Source: Hoeflea sp. 108 (lineage in GTDB: Bacteria > Pseudomonadota > Alphaproteobacteria > Rhizobiales > Rhizobiaceae). Taken from it: DNA of 64,000 bases. This document shows positions 17,124 through 25,614 of the stretch, piece by piece. The position numbers and the translations under genes were made by a program. Each line of letters opens with the position of its first letter. Position 1 is the first letter of the stretch. A model generated the notes under the pieces. It worked only from the letters and a program-made list of their open reading frames with translations. It did no database searches and was not told where the DNA came from. The stretch spans positions 3,978,501-4,042,500 of the forward strand of contig NZ_KB890024.1 in assembly GCF_000372965.1 (NCBI RefSeq). Reading direction: 5' to 3'.

Positions 17124-18449
17124 TCAGACGTAGCGGTTGACGACGTTCTCCAGATATTCCTGCCGGCCCGACTTCGGCTGCGGCTCGATGCCATCGGTGA
17201 CCACGCGCGCGGCGATCTGTTCGAGGCTGCGTTCGCCCGCAAGCATCGCCTTGGCCTCCGTCGAGTTCCAGCCGGCGTAGCGGGCGTCGAGCGGACCTGA
17301 CAGAGCCTTGTCCTCGATCATCCTGGCAGCTGCCTTGAGGCCACGGGCGCAAGCGTCCATGCCGCCGATATGGGCGACCAGCAGGTCCTCAGGGTCAAGC
17401 GACTGGCGGCGCAGCTTGGCGTCGAAATTGGTGCCGCCCGTCTTGAAGCCGCCGCCCAGCAGCACCTGGTAATAGGCCAGCGCCATCTCGGGCACGTTGT
17501 TGGGGAACTGATCGGTGTCCCAGCCCGACTGATAGTCGTTGCGGTTCATGTCGATGGAGCCGAAGATGCCGAGCGCATTGGCGGTCGCCAGCTCGTGTTC
17601 GAAGGAGTGGCCGGCCAGGATCGCGTGACCCTGCTCGATGTTGACCTTCACCTCCTTCTCCAGCCCGTACTTCCTCAGGAAGCCGTAGACGGTGGCGACG
17701 TCGTAGTCATACTGGTGCTTGGTCGGCTCCTGCGGCTTCGGCTCGATCAGGATGGTGCCGGTGAAGCCGCTTCTGTGCTTGTAGTCGACGACAAGGTTGA
17801 GGAAACGGCCGAGCTGGTCGAGTTCGCGGCCCATGTCGGTGTTGAGCAGTGTCTCATAGCCCTCGCGGCCGCCCCACAGCACGTAGTTCTCGCCCTCGAG
17901 TCGTTTGGTGACGTCGATGCAGTGCTTCACCGTCGCTGCCGCATAGGCAAAGACGTCGGGATCGGGGTTGGTCGCGGCGCCAGCCATGAAGCGGCGGTTG
18001 GAGAACAGATTGGCAGTGCCCCAGAGCAGCTTGACGCCGGTCTTGGCCATCTTGGCTTCGAAATGGTCGGCGATCTCGTCGAGGCGCTTTGCACTCTCAG
18101 TAAAGTTGGCACCCTCGGGCCGCACGTCGGCGTCGTGGAAGCAGTAATAGGGAACGCCGAGCAGCGAGAACAGCTCGAAGGCGACGTCAGCCTTCAGCTT
18201 GGCGTTCTCCATCGTCTCGCCGAACCCAGTCTTTGCAAACCAGGGCCGCTCGAAGGTCTGGCCGCCGAACGGATCGCCGCCCGGCCAGGCGAATGTGTGC
18301 CAATAGGCGACGGCGAAGCGCAGATGGTCTTCCAGCCTTTTGCCCAGCACCACCTCGTCGGCGTTGTAGTGGCGATAGGCCAGCGGATTGGTGCTGTCGG
18401 GGCCTTCGTAGCGGACAGGCTTGATGTCGCCGAAATAGCCGGTGCTCAT
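17124..18449 (-). CDS. xylA: Xylose isomerase
   Basis: A 441-residue enzyme that interconverts D-xylose and D-xylulose in the cytoplasm using two divalent metals. Length and motifs fit class II XylA: FHDADVRPEG (catalytic His about residue 104), VLWGGREGYETLLNTD near 190, ILIEPKPQEPTKHQYDYD near 231 with metal ligands, and FGSIDMNRNDYQSGWDTDQF near 297. SD AAAGGAG precedes the ATG. An intrinsic terminator follows. Xylulokinase lies upstream on the same strand, separated by a small opposite-strand gene, so the two may have separate promoters. Confidence 0.97.
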   Translation of the reverse strand: MSTGYFGDIKPVRYEGPDSTNPLAYRHYNADEVVLGKRLEDHLRFAVAYWHTFAWPGGDPFGGQTFERPWFAKTGFGETMENAKLKADVAFELFSLLGVPYYCFHDADVRPEGANFTESAKRLDEIADHFEAKMAKTGVKLLWGTANLFSNRRFMAGAATNPDPDVFAYAAATVKHCIDVTKRLEGENYVLWGGREGYETLLNTDMGRELDQLGRFLNLVVDYKHRSGFTGTILIEPKPQEPTKHQYDYDVATVYGFLRKYGLEKEVKVNIEQGHAILAGHSFEHELATANALGIFGSIDMNRNDYQSGWDTDQFPNNVPEMALAYYQVLLGGGFKTGGTNFDAKLRRQSLDPEDLLVAHIGGMDACARGLKAAARMIEDKALSGPLDARYAGWNSTEAKAMLAGERSLEQIAARVVTDGIEPQPKSGRQEYLENVVNRYV

Positions 18450-18600
18450 GGGAGAACTCCTTTCAGTGAGTACGCATGACCGCCCCTCACGGGGCAGTCG
18501 CCGAATTTCCGTATTCGATTACCTGAGACGTAATTGGTTTCAGTCGGAGCTGCTGCGAAAAGGGTCGCGTTGTCAAAGACGAACCTGACGGAGAGCAGAA

Positions 18601-18960
18601 ATGACCGACTACAACGCAATCGCCGAAGCCTACTTCGCCGCCTGGAACGAAACCGATGCGGCCGCCCGCAAGGCGCTTGTCGACGCTGCCTTCGCCCCGG
18701 GCGTGAGCTATCGCGACCCGATCATGCAGGGCGACGGCCACGCTGGCATCGATACGCTGATCGCGGGCGTGCACAGCCAATTCCCCGGCTTCCGCTTCAA
18801 GCTGAAGGGCAAGGCCGATGGCTTCGGCGACAACATCCGCTTTTCCTGGGGCCTCGGCCCTGACGGCGCGGAAGCCGTGATCGAAGGCTCCGACTTCGCC
18901 ACCCTGAAGGACGGGCGCCTGAGCCTCATCACCGGCTTCCTCGACAAGGTGCCGGGCTGA
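18601..18960 (+). CDS. NTF2-like / SnoaL-fold protein
   Basis: A 119-residue protein of the nuclear-transport-factor-2-like fold: an N-terminal helix YNAIAEAYFAAWNETD, then YRDPIMQGDGHAGIDTLI, and a strand-rich end with FSWGLGPDG and GSDFATLKDGRLSLITGF. SD GGAGAG precedes the ATG. Such small proteins are isomerases, hydrolases or binding modules, and no active-site signature settles which. It lies on the opposite strand between xylA and xylB, with its 3' end 14 bases from the xylB stop. Confidence 0.82.
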   Translation: MTDYNAIAEAYFAAWNETDAAARKALVDAAFAPGVSYRDPIMQGDGHAGIDTLIAGVHSQFPGFRFKLKGKADGFGDNIRFSWGLGPDGAEAVIEGSDFATLKDGRLSLITGFLDKVPG

Positions 18961-18974
18961 TCTGGCCTGGGCGT

Positions 18975-20426
18975 TCACATCGTCCCCCGGATCGCCGGAT
19001 AGAGCTTGCGGTAACGCTGGTAGGCCTCGTCATAGGCGCCTGCCAGCGCCGCCACCGGCTCGATGGTTTCGGCAGTTGCAGGCGGCGTGCAGACCTGGTG
19101 CGGGTCGGCGCCTTCGGCTGCGATGAGACCGAGGCGCGCGGCCCCGAAGGCCGCGCCGAAATCGCCGTCGGCAGGAATGTCGACCGGCAGGCCGAGTGCG
19201 GTGGCGATCGACTTCAGCCAGTAACGCGAACGCGAGCCGCCGCCAATGGCGGTCACGCGTGTCAGCGTCGTTCCGGCCGTGGCCAGGGCTTCCAGGCTGT
19301 CACGGAAAGCAAAGGCCACACCTTCGAGCACGGCCTGGGTCAAGCCCGCGCGGTCGATCTCGTGCGCGAGACCGATGAACGAGCCGCGGATCGCCGCATC
19401 GTTGTACGGGGTGCGCTCGCCCGACAGATAAGGCAGGAAGGTGACGCCGGTGGGAGCACGCAGTTCGTCGCCGAGTTCGCCGGTCAACTCGGCCGCATCC
19501 TTGCCCGTGATCACGCTCAGCCAGTTGAGCGAATCCGTCGCCGACAGAATAACGCCCATCTGGTGCCAGGCCTGCGGCAGCGCGTGACAGAAGGTGTGGA
19601 CGGCACTTTCCGGATTGGGCAGGTAGGCGCCGTTGGCGGCAAACAGCACGCCAGAAGTGCCCAACGACACGAAGGCAGCACCTGGCTTGACCGTGCCCAT
19701 GCCGCAGGCTGAAGCCGCGTTGTCGCCGGCACCGCCTGCGATCGCCACGCCCTGCCCCATGCCCCATTTCGCCGCCAGTTCGCTGCGCAGCGTCCCGGCT
19801 CGATCAGTGCCCTCGACCAGCGACGGCATGTGCTCGGTGCCGAGACCTGTGGCGCTCAGAAGCTCTGGCGACCAGCGCCGCACTGCCACGTCGAGCCAGG
19901 AGGTACCGGCGGAGTCGGACATTTCGGAAATGTACTCGCCCGACAGCCAGAGCCTGAGATAGTCCTTGGGCAACAGCACCTTCGCCACCCGGGCAAAAAT
20001 TTCGGGCTCGTTGGCCTTCACCCAGGCAAGCTTGGGGGCGGTGAAGCCGGGGAAAACGATGTTGCCTGTTATCTTGCGGAAACGTGGATCGGCGTCGAGC
20101 CTGGCCGCCTCGGCAAAGCTGCGCATGTCGTTCCAGAGGATGCAGGGGCGCAGCACCTTGCCCGCGACATCGAGCAGCGTCGCGCCATGCATCTGGCCCG
20201 ACAGGCCGATGCCACGCACGGCAGCCATTTCCCGCGGATGTGCCGCCTTGAGTTCGGCGATCGCCTCCTCGGTGGCGCGGATCCAGTCGGCAGGCTCCTG
20301 CTCGGACCAGCCGTGATGCGGCCTGGAGACATCGAGTGAACCATGGCCGGAGCCTGATATCTTCTGGTCGGCATCCATCAGCAGCGCCTTCACGCCAGAT
20401 GTGCCGAGATCAAGCCCGAGATACAT
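18975..20426 (-). CDS. xylB: Xylulokinase
   Basis: A 483-residue FGGY-family sugar kinase that phosphorylates D-xylulose to xylulose 5-phosphate. The N-terminal phosphate-binding motif LGLDLGTSGVKALLMD (residues 3-18), QMHGATLLD near 77, the ADP-binding TSWLDVAVRRW region and the C-terminal AIGGGSRSRYW near 393 fit XylB. GGGAGG lies 7 bases before the ATG. With xylA it makes the isomerase pathway of xylose complete in this window. No dedicated xylose transporter or XylR is visible nearby. Confidence 0.95.
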   Translation of the reverse strand: MYLGLDLGTSGVKALLMDADQKISGSGHGSLDVSRPHHGWSEQEPADWIRATEEAIAELKAAHPREMAAVRGIGLSGQMHGATLLDVAGKVLRPCILWNDMRSFAEAARLDADPRFRKITGNIVFPGFTAPKLAWVKANEPEIFARVAKVLLPKDYLRLWLSGEYISEMSDSAGTSWLDVAVRRWSPELLSATGLGTEHMPSLVEGTDRAGTLRSELAAKWGMGQGVAIAGGAGDNAASACGMGTVKPGAAFVSLGTSGVLFAANGAYLPNPESAVHTFCHALPQAWHQMGVILSATDSLNWLSVITGKDAAELTGELGDELRAPTGVTFLPYLSGERTPYNDAAIRGSFIGLAHEIDRAGLTQAVLEGVAFAFRDSLEALATAGTTLTRVTAIGGGSRSRYWLKSIATALGLPVDIPADGDFGAAFGAARLGLIAAEGADPHQVCTPPATAETIEPVAALAGAYDEAYQRYRKLYPAIRGTM

Positions 20427-20642
20427 GCCATTCCTCCCGAATGAGCGACGCGGACGCTGGTTGCGCCCATCCTCTCACGCACTGGCCGGCCTTCATCACC
20501 AACAGGTGAAAACGGCTAAGCCAACTTCCCGTTCCTCCGACGGACGCTGCTTATTAGCAAACATTGCGGGGTCGGGTCGATATTTATTTCGGAACTCGTA
20601 AAAAATAAATCGGACGCCTCGCTGGCGCGCTTTCGACCTCAG

Positions 20643-21962
20643 TCAGCCATGCGCCAGAAGTGCAGCGCGCTGGACGAACAGGCCTGACAGCGGGCTTGCC
20701 GGCCGCGCGTGGTTGCGCGCGGAGGCGAGCTTCACGGCAAGCGCATCGTTGCCGTCGCGCAATGCCGCCTCGATCAGCGTCAGATCGATCACGTCGCGCT
20801 GGGCGTGGCTGCCGCCAAAGCGGTGGGCGATGGATCTCACCGGCTCGAGCAGCCGCACGGTCTCGCCATAGCGCCCTTCACCAAAGGCCTTGATCGCCAG
20901 TGAAATGGGATGGCCAACATCCCTTGTGAAGGCGGCATTGTCGTCATCGCGGGCGATCGCCTCGCGCTGGGCATAAAGCATCGCCTTCGCAGGCGCTTCG
21001 AGCCCGGCGCCGACAAAGGCCATCATCGCATGCGCATCGTTGAAGGCGTAGTTGCCGGCGGCCGCCTTGGGTGCCCAATTCGCGGCAAGACTGGCCCAGC
21101 GCGCCCCCACATCGACGCCACCGAGATTGAGCCGCCACAGGATCGCCGAGGCGTCGACCATGTTGAGCGCCAGCTTCGACTGCGCGCCGTAGATCGGCCC
21201 GTCATAAAGCGCCAGCACCTCGCCCGTCTCGCCGAGGTCGTAGTGAAACAACGCCAGGTGCCACCAGTTGTGAACCTGAAGAAAGCTATCCTTCGTCCAG
21301 GCTTCGGTGTTGCCACGCATCCAGGCGATGCCATCGCGCTGGCGGCTCTGCATCTCCATCACATGCGCCACCGCATGCTGGGCCCAGCCGTCGCGCGGTT
21401 CCAGCCCGACCGCCTCGCGCCCCAGCGCTTCGGCACGCGCATAATCGCCCATCTCCTCGAAGCCGAAGGCCTGCATGCCAAGGATGGCGTGATAGCCGGG
21501 CATGCCGCTGTCCCACGCGGGCATCGCCCTGGCGATACGGTCGCGCAGCATCGGGGCATTGCCGGTGAAGAAGTCGATCTGGTGTCCGGCCTGCAGCGCC
21601 AGGGCATCGGTGGGATGCTCCGCCGTCAATTCTGCGAGGATATGGCCTGCATCGTGCCAGTGCCCGTCGACAAGACGGCCGAGGGCCGCGACATGCGCCT
21701 GTTCGCGGGCCGTTGCCGCGAGCCCGGCAGCGACTGCATGGCAGTCCCGCGCGATCGCCATCGCCTCGCGTTCGGTGGACAGGCCATAGAGCCAGCCCTT
21801 CAGCACATGCGCCATGACGAAGTCGGGCGCGTCAGCAATCGCCTTGTCAGCCGAGCCGACCGGATCGCCTACGAAGCGCTGGAGTTCGCTTACCCCGCGC
21901 TCGTAATGGGCGGCGGCAGTCTCGTCCGCCCCTGAAAGCGTGAGCCCGAGCCGATCCTTCAT
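20643..21962 (-). CDS. Tetratricopeptide-repeat protein, TTC38-like
   Basis: A 439-residue, alpha-helical soluble protein related to the TTC38 family. Helical repeats run through most of it (for example HYERGVSELQRFV, and AFGFEEMGDYARAEALGREAVGLEP near 165). The start is uncertain: ATG 21962, GTG 21965 and TTG 21971 are in frame, and GAGGAT lies 13, 10 and 4 bases before them. The function of bacterial members is unknown. It follows the LysE-type exporter gene by 15 bases or fewer, so the two are probably co-transcribed. Confidence 0.8.
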   Translation of the reverse strand: MKDRLGLTLSGADETAAAHYERGVSELQRFVGDPVGSADKAIADAPDFVMAHVLKGWLYGLSTEREAMAIARDCHAVAAGLAATAREQAHVAALGRLVDGHWHDAGHILAELTAEHPTDALALQAGHQIDFFTGNAPMLRDRIARAMPAWDSGMPGYHAILGMQAFGFEEMGDYARAEALGREAVGLEPRDGWAQHAVAHVMEMQSRQRDGIAWMRGNTEAWTKDSFLQVHNWWHLALFHYDLGETGEVLALYDGPIYGAQSKLALNMVDASAILWRLNLGGVDVGARWASLAANWAPKAAAGNYAFNDAHAMMAFVGAGLEAPAKAMLYAQREAIARDDDNAAFTRDVGHPISLAIKAFGEGRYGETVRLLEPVRSIAHRFGGSHAQRDVIDLTLIEAALRDGNDALAVKLASARNHARPASPLSGLFVQRAALLAHG

Positions 21963-21977
21963 CACGGCCAATAATCC

Positions 21978-22601
21978 TCAGTGCCCCGAGCGCGCGGCAG
22001 CCGCGGCAATGCCCGCGCCGACTAGCAGCGTGCCCCCGGTGCGGTTGAAGATGCGGATCGCACGCGGATTGGACACCACGCTGCGGGCACGAGCTGCCAC
22101 CAGCGCGTAGCCGAAGGCATTGGCAAAGGCGAGCGTCAGGAAGGTCAGCTCAAAGATCAGCATCTGCGTCCAGAAATCGCCGTTGCGGTCAAGGAACTGC
22201 GGCAGGAACGCGACGAAGAAGGTGATGCTCTTGGGGTTCAGCGCCGTGACGATCCAGGCATGCGCCATCATCTTGACGGCGGACGCGGCATCGGTGCGCG
22301 GCTTGGCGTCGAGCGTGCCGCCGGCGCGGAACAGCTTGATGCCGAGATAGATAAGGTAGGCCGCACCGATCCACTTGACGATGGTGAAGACTGTTGCCGA
22401 GGCTGCAAGCAGCGCGCCGATGCCCAGCATCGAAAGCGTCATGGCGGTGAAATCGCCCAGCGCCACGCCGACGGCCATCGGTAACGCCGTGCGCCAGCCC
22501 TGGCCGAGCGCATAGGATACGACCAGCAGGATCGTGGGGCCAGGAATGACGAGAAGCACCGCGGACGCAGCAGCGAAGGCGACCCAGCTTTCAAACGACA
22601 T
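21978..22601 (-). CDS. LysE/RhtB-family amino-acid exporter
   Basis: A 207-residue inner-membrane protein with about six hydrophobic segments. The N-terminal signature VLLVIPGPTILLVVSYALGQ and the following GVALGDFTAM are characteristic of LysE translocators. NPKSITFFVAFLPQF is the conserved central segment. The ribosome site GAAGGAGAG lies 6 bases before the ATG. It would export an amino acid or similar metabolite; which one is not visible. Confidence 0.93.
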   Translation of the reverse strand: MSFESWVAFAAASAVLLVIPGPTILLVVSYALGQGWRTALPMAVGVALGDFTAMTLSMLGIGALLAASATVFTIVKWIGAAYLIYLGIKLFRAGGTLDAKPRTDAASAVKMMAHAWIVTALNPKSITFFVAFLPQFLDRNGDFWTQMLIFELTFLTLAFANAFGYALVAARARSVVSNPRAIRIFNRTGGTLLVGAGIAAAAARSGH

Positions 22602-22827
22602 GACAACTCTCCTTCATTGGAAGCGGGATCAAGCTCCGGCTCCGCGCGCTTGTAAAGCCCTTAACGGGCGGCACGTCATATTCACTCTTTCTCAACCATG
22701 AATGGTGAAAATGCCGCCTATTGGTCGGACTTCGCCATGCATCCGATCCCTGTACAACGAGTGGAATTGTGCCGTGTCGAAATCGCCTGCTTCGCCGGTC
22801 TCCGGCCCGAACGACCGCCCCGAACCC

Positions 22828-23523
22828 ATGATCGCATCACGCCGCAAGGTGCTGTTCGGCCTCGGCGCCGCCGGCCTGCTCGCCGGTTGCAGCCGCAGCA
22901 TGGATTTCGAACTTCCGGCCATGGGCCTGGACACCACGTCAACCGGTTCGATCCGTCCGCAGATCAGCGTCGACAAGCAGGTCACCGGCCCCGAGGTGAT
23001 GTATGCCTCGTTCACCGACGAGGGCTTCACCTTGCCTGAGGTGCCCTACAAGAAGGTCGATCCCAAATATCGCCGCCAGATCGTGGTCGATCCGACTGGC
23101 GAGGCTCCTGGTACCATCGTCGTCAAGCTCGACGAACGTTTCCTCTATCTCGTCCAGCCCGGTGGCGAGGCCATCCGCTACGGCGTCGGCATCGGCCGCG
23201 ACGGCTTCCGCTGGTCCGGCCGCGCCAACATCCAGTACGGCAAGAAGTGGCCGACCTGGACACCGCCGCGCGAGATGATCGCGCGCAAGCCGGAGCTCGT
23301 GAAGTGGGCCGGCGGCCAGCCCGGCGGCCTCGACAATCCGCTGGGTGCGCGTGCGCTCTACATCTTCCAGAACGGCCAGGACACCGGCTACCGCGTCCAC
23401 GGCTCGCCGGAATGGTGGAGCATCGGCCAGGCCATGTCTTCGGGCTGCGTGCGCCTGATCAACCAGGACATCATCGACCTCTACAGCCGCGTCAACGGCA
23501 AGACCCCTGTCGTCGTCGGCTGA
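22828..23523 (+). CDS. L,D-transpeptidase (YkuD domain), predicted lipoprotein
   Basis: A 231-residue envelope enzyme that cross-links peptidoglycan by 3-3 bonds or attaches proteins to it. The YkuD catalytic motif HGSPEWWSIGQAMSSGCVRL runs from His191 to Cys207. The start at 22828 gives an N-terminal RRKVLFGLGAAGLLAGC with a lipobox ending at Cys21, so it is probably lipid-anchored after export. Upstream in-frame starts (22702, 22774) would bury that signal. A hairpin at 23531-23550 follows the stop. Confidence 0.9.
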   Translation: MIASRRKVLFGLGAAGLLAGCSRSMDFELPAMGLDTTSTGSIRPQISVDKQVTGPEVMYASFTDEGFTLPEVPYKKVDPKYRRQIVVDPTGEAPGTIVVKLDERFLYLVQPGGEAIRYGVGIGRDGFRWSGRANIQYGKKWPTWTPPREMIARKPELVKWAGGQPGGLDNPLGARALYIFQNGQDTGYRVHGSPEWWSIGQAMSSGCVRLINQDIIDLYSRVNGKTPVVVG

Positions 23524-23530
23524 GCCTGTG

Positions 23531-23550
23531 CCGGGAAATCCGTTTCCCGG
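23531..23550 (+). terminator. Stem-loop after L,D-transpeptidase gene
   Basis: CCGGGAAA pairs with TTTCCCGG around a TCCG loop, 8 bases after the stop codon. No T-run follows, so it is a weak terminator or an mRNA 3'-end stabiliser. Confidence 0.55.
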
Positions 23551-23645
23551 CGTAACAGCTTCAATCTAGCTCGATCTGCCCATTGCGTCCTGAGATAAGA
23601 AGGGCGAATGTGCCGAAAAACGGCACCCTTGGGAGGACGACCATC

Positions 23646-24812
23646 ATGCCCTCGACATTCGTGATAGCCCAGGGCGGCGGGCCCACCGCTGTCATCAACC
23701 AGACGATGGCGGGCGCGGTGCTCGAAATCCGTCGCCGCCACCCCAAGGCGCGCATACTGGGCTCTCGCCACGGCGTCCGCGGCATTCGCGACGGCGATTA
23801 TGTCGACCTCACCGACATTGCCGAGGAGCAGCTCCTGCGCATCGCTGCAACCCCGAGTGCCGCGCTCGGCAGCACCCGCGACAAGCCCGACGCCGCCTAT
23901 TGCGACGTGATCCTCGAAGGCCTCAAGAAGGCCGACGCGCAGGCCTTCATCTATATCGGCGGCAACGACACCGCCGGCACCCAGCAGATCCTGAGCGATG
24001 CTGCCCAAGGCAGCATCGCCTTCGTGCATGCGCCCAAGACCATCGACAACGACCTTGAGGAAAACGACCACGTGCCGGGCTTCATCTCGGCCGCCGAATT
24101 CGTCGCCGGCGCCTTCCTGTCGGTCGACCTCGATTTCCGCGCCCTGCCCGGCATCTATGTCGGCATCGTCATGGGCCGCCATGCCGGTTTCCTCACCGCC
24201 GCCGCCGCTGCCTGGCGCCAGGATGACGACGACGGCCCGCACCTCGTCTACGTGCCCGAGCGCGCCTTCTCTGTGCCGCGCTTCATCGACGACGTGAAGG
24301 CATCGCTCGCCCGCCACCGCCGCTGCGTCGTTGCCGTCTCTGAAGGCGTTACGACAGAGGACGGCCGCGCGCTGGTCGAGAGCATCGTGCCGGCGGACAA
24401 GCTGGAACGCGACGCCCACGGCAACATCAAGCTGTCGGGCAGCGATCTGCCGCGTGCCTTCGAACAGGCGCTGGCCGAAGGCCTGCCCGGCAAGCGCGCC
24501 CGCGTCGATGCGCTGGGCTACATGCCGCGTGGCTATATCGGCGCGGTCAACGCCGTCGATGCACAGGAAGCCTTCGACGCTGGCGCCTTCGCCGTCGAGG
24601 CGGCCGACAAGGGCGGCGGTTCGGTGGCGCTGAAATATGAAAACGGCAAGACAGTGATCCGCCTGGTGCCGCTCGCCAATGTCGCCGGCAAGACGCGCCA
24701 CATGCCCAACGACTTCATGCTGAAAGACACCAACCACCTGTCGGAAAAGGGCATGGACTATCTGCGCCGGCTGGTGCCCGGCCGCTTCAATATCGGCAGG
24801 CCTTTCGTTTGA
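23646..24812 (+). CDS. 6-phosphofructokinase, pyrophosphate-dependent type
   Basis: A 388-residue PFK-family protein that should phosphorylate fructose 6-phosphate or a related sugar phosphate. GGPTAVIN (residues 11-18), GGNDT (105-109), PKTIDNDL (130-137) and GRHAGFLTAA near 180 mark the active site. The Asp in GGND replaces the Gly of ATP-dependent enzymes (GGDG), and the Lys of PKTIDND is the usual PPi signature, so PPi is the likely donor. The preceding Asn, where Asp is usual, is unusual. ATG 23646 follows GGGAGGA by 8 bases. The next gene overlaps its stop. Confidence 0.88.
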   Translation: MPSTFVIAQGGGPTAVINQTMAGAVLEIRRRHPKARILGSRHGVRGIRDGDYVDLTDIAEEQLLRIAATPSAALGSTRDKPDAAYCDVILEGLKKADAQAFIYIGGNDTAGTQQILSDAAQGSIAFVHAPKTIDNDLEENDHVPGFISAAEFVAGAFLSVDLDFRALPGIYVGIVMGRHAGFLTAAAAAWRQDDDDGPHLVYVPERAFSVPRFIDDVKASLARHRRCVVAVSEGVTTEDGRALVESIVPADKLERDAHGNIKLSGSDLPRAFEQALAEGLPGKRARVDALGYMPRGYIGAVNAVDAQEAFDAGAFAVEAADKGGGSVALKYENGKTVIRLVPLANVAGKTRHMPNDFMLKDTNHLSEKGMDYLRRLVPGRFNIGRPFV

Positions 24813-25534
24813 TCCGCCGCCCCGGCTGGTTCTCGAAAAGCATCGTCGACACCACGACGACGATGCTGACCGAGCCATTCGTCACCGATTATTGCCGCGC
24901 CAACATCTGGCATGTGCGCGGCAGCGACATTGACCTGCTGGTCGACACCGGTATGGGCATCTGCCCGCTTGCGCCCGAAATCGAGACGACACAGGGCAAG
25001 CCGCTGCTCGCTGTCGCCACCCACGTCCATCTCGACCATGTCGGCTCGCTGCATGAATTTGGCTGGCGGGCTGGCCCGCGCATCGAGGCTTCATTCTTTG
25101 AAACGATGCCGGACGAGGCCACCTACGCCAACATGTTCCGCAACTTCCCCGGTGCGGTTTCGGAGTTGCCTTGCCCGGACTGGCACTCGGCCGACTACAT
25201 GATCGCGCCGGCGCCACTTCAGCGCCTGCTCGACGAGGGCGACGTCATCGATCTCGGCGACCGCAGCTTCACCGTGCTGCACCTGCCCGGACATTCGCCC
25301 GGGTCCATCGGCCTGTTCGACGAACTTAACGGCACGCTGTTTTCGGGCGACGCCATCCATGGCGGCTTCCTGGTCGACGACATGCCGGATTCCAACCGCA
25401 CAGCCTATTGCGCCACCATGCGCCGGCTCATTGGCCTGCCGGTTCGCATCGCTCACGGCGGCCACGCCGACAGCATCGACGGAACCAGGATGCGCGAGAT
25501 CGCAGAGGATTATCTGAGACGGAATGAGGAATAA
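24809..25534 (+). CDS. Metallo-beta-lactamase-fold hydrolase
   Basis: A 241-residue MBL-fold protein. THVHLDHVGS (His72, His74, Asp76, His77) is the zinc motif, followed by HLPGHSPGSIG and FSGDAIHGG further on and a C-terminal HGGHADS. The start is probably the TTG at 24809, overlapping the phosphofructokinase stop as TTGA; the next ATG is at 24863 and would still keep the metal site. Overlap implies translational coupling with the kinase gene. The hydrolysed bond and substrate are unknown. Confidence 0.85.
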   Translation: MIRRPGWFSKSIVDTTTTMLTEPFVTDYCRANIWHVRGSDIDLLVDTGMGICPLAPEIETTQGKPLLAVATHVHLDHVGSLHEFGWRAGPRIEASFFETMPDEATYANMFRNFPGAVSELPCPDWHSADYMIAPAPLQRLLDEGDVIDLGDRSFTVLHLPGHSPGSIGLFDELNGTLFSGDAIHGGFLVDDMPDSNRTAYCATMRRLIGLPVRIAHGGHADSIDGTRMREIAEDYLRRNEE

Positions 25535-25556
25535 GGGTCTTCAAATTGCGCCAAGC

Positions 25557-25576
25557 CCCCCTCGCCGGTGAGGGGG
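25557..25576. terminator. GC-rich hairpin between convergent genes
   Basis: CCCCCTC pairs with GAGGGGG around GCCGGT, midway between the convergent MBL and aldehyde dehydrogenase genes. It resembles the hairpin unit of the interspersed repeats and may be a remnant or a bidirectional terminator. Confidence 0.45.
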
Positions 25577-25614
25577 ACCTACTTGCATGGTAGAGATCAA
25601 CGACCCGCTGGATG

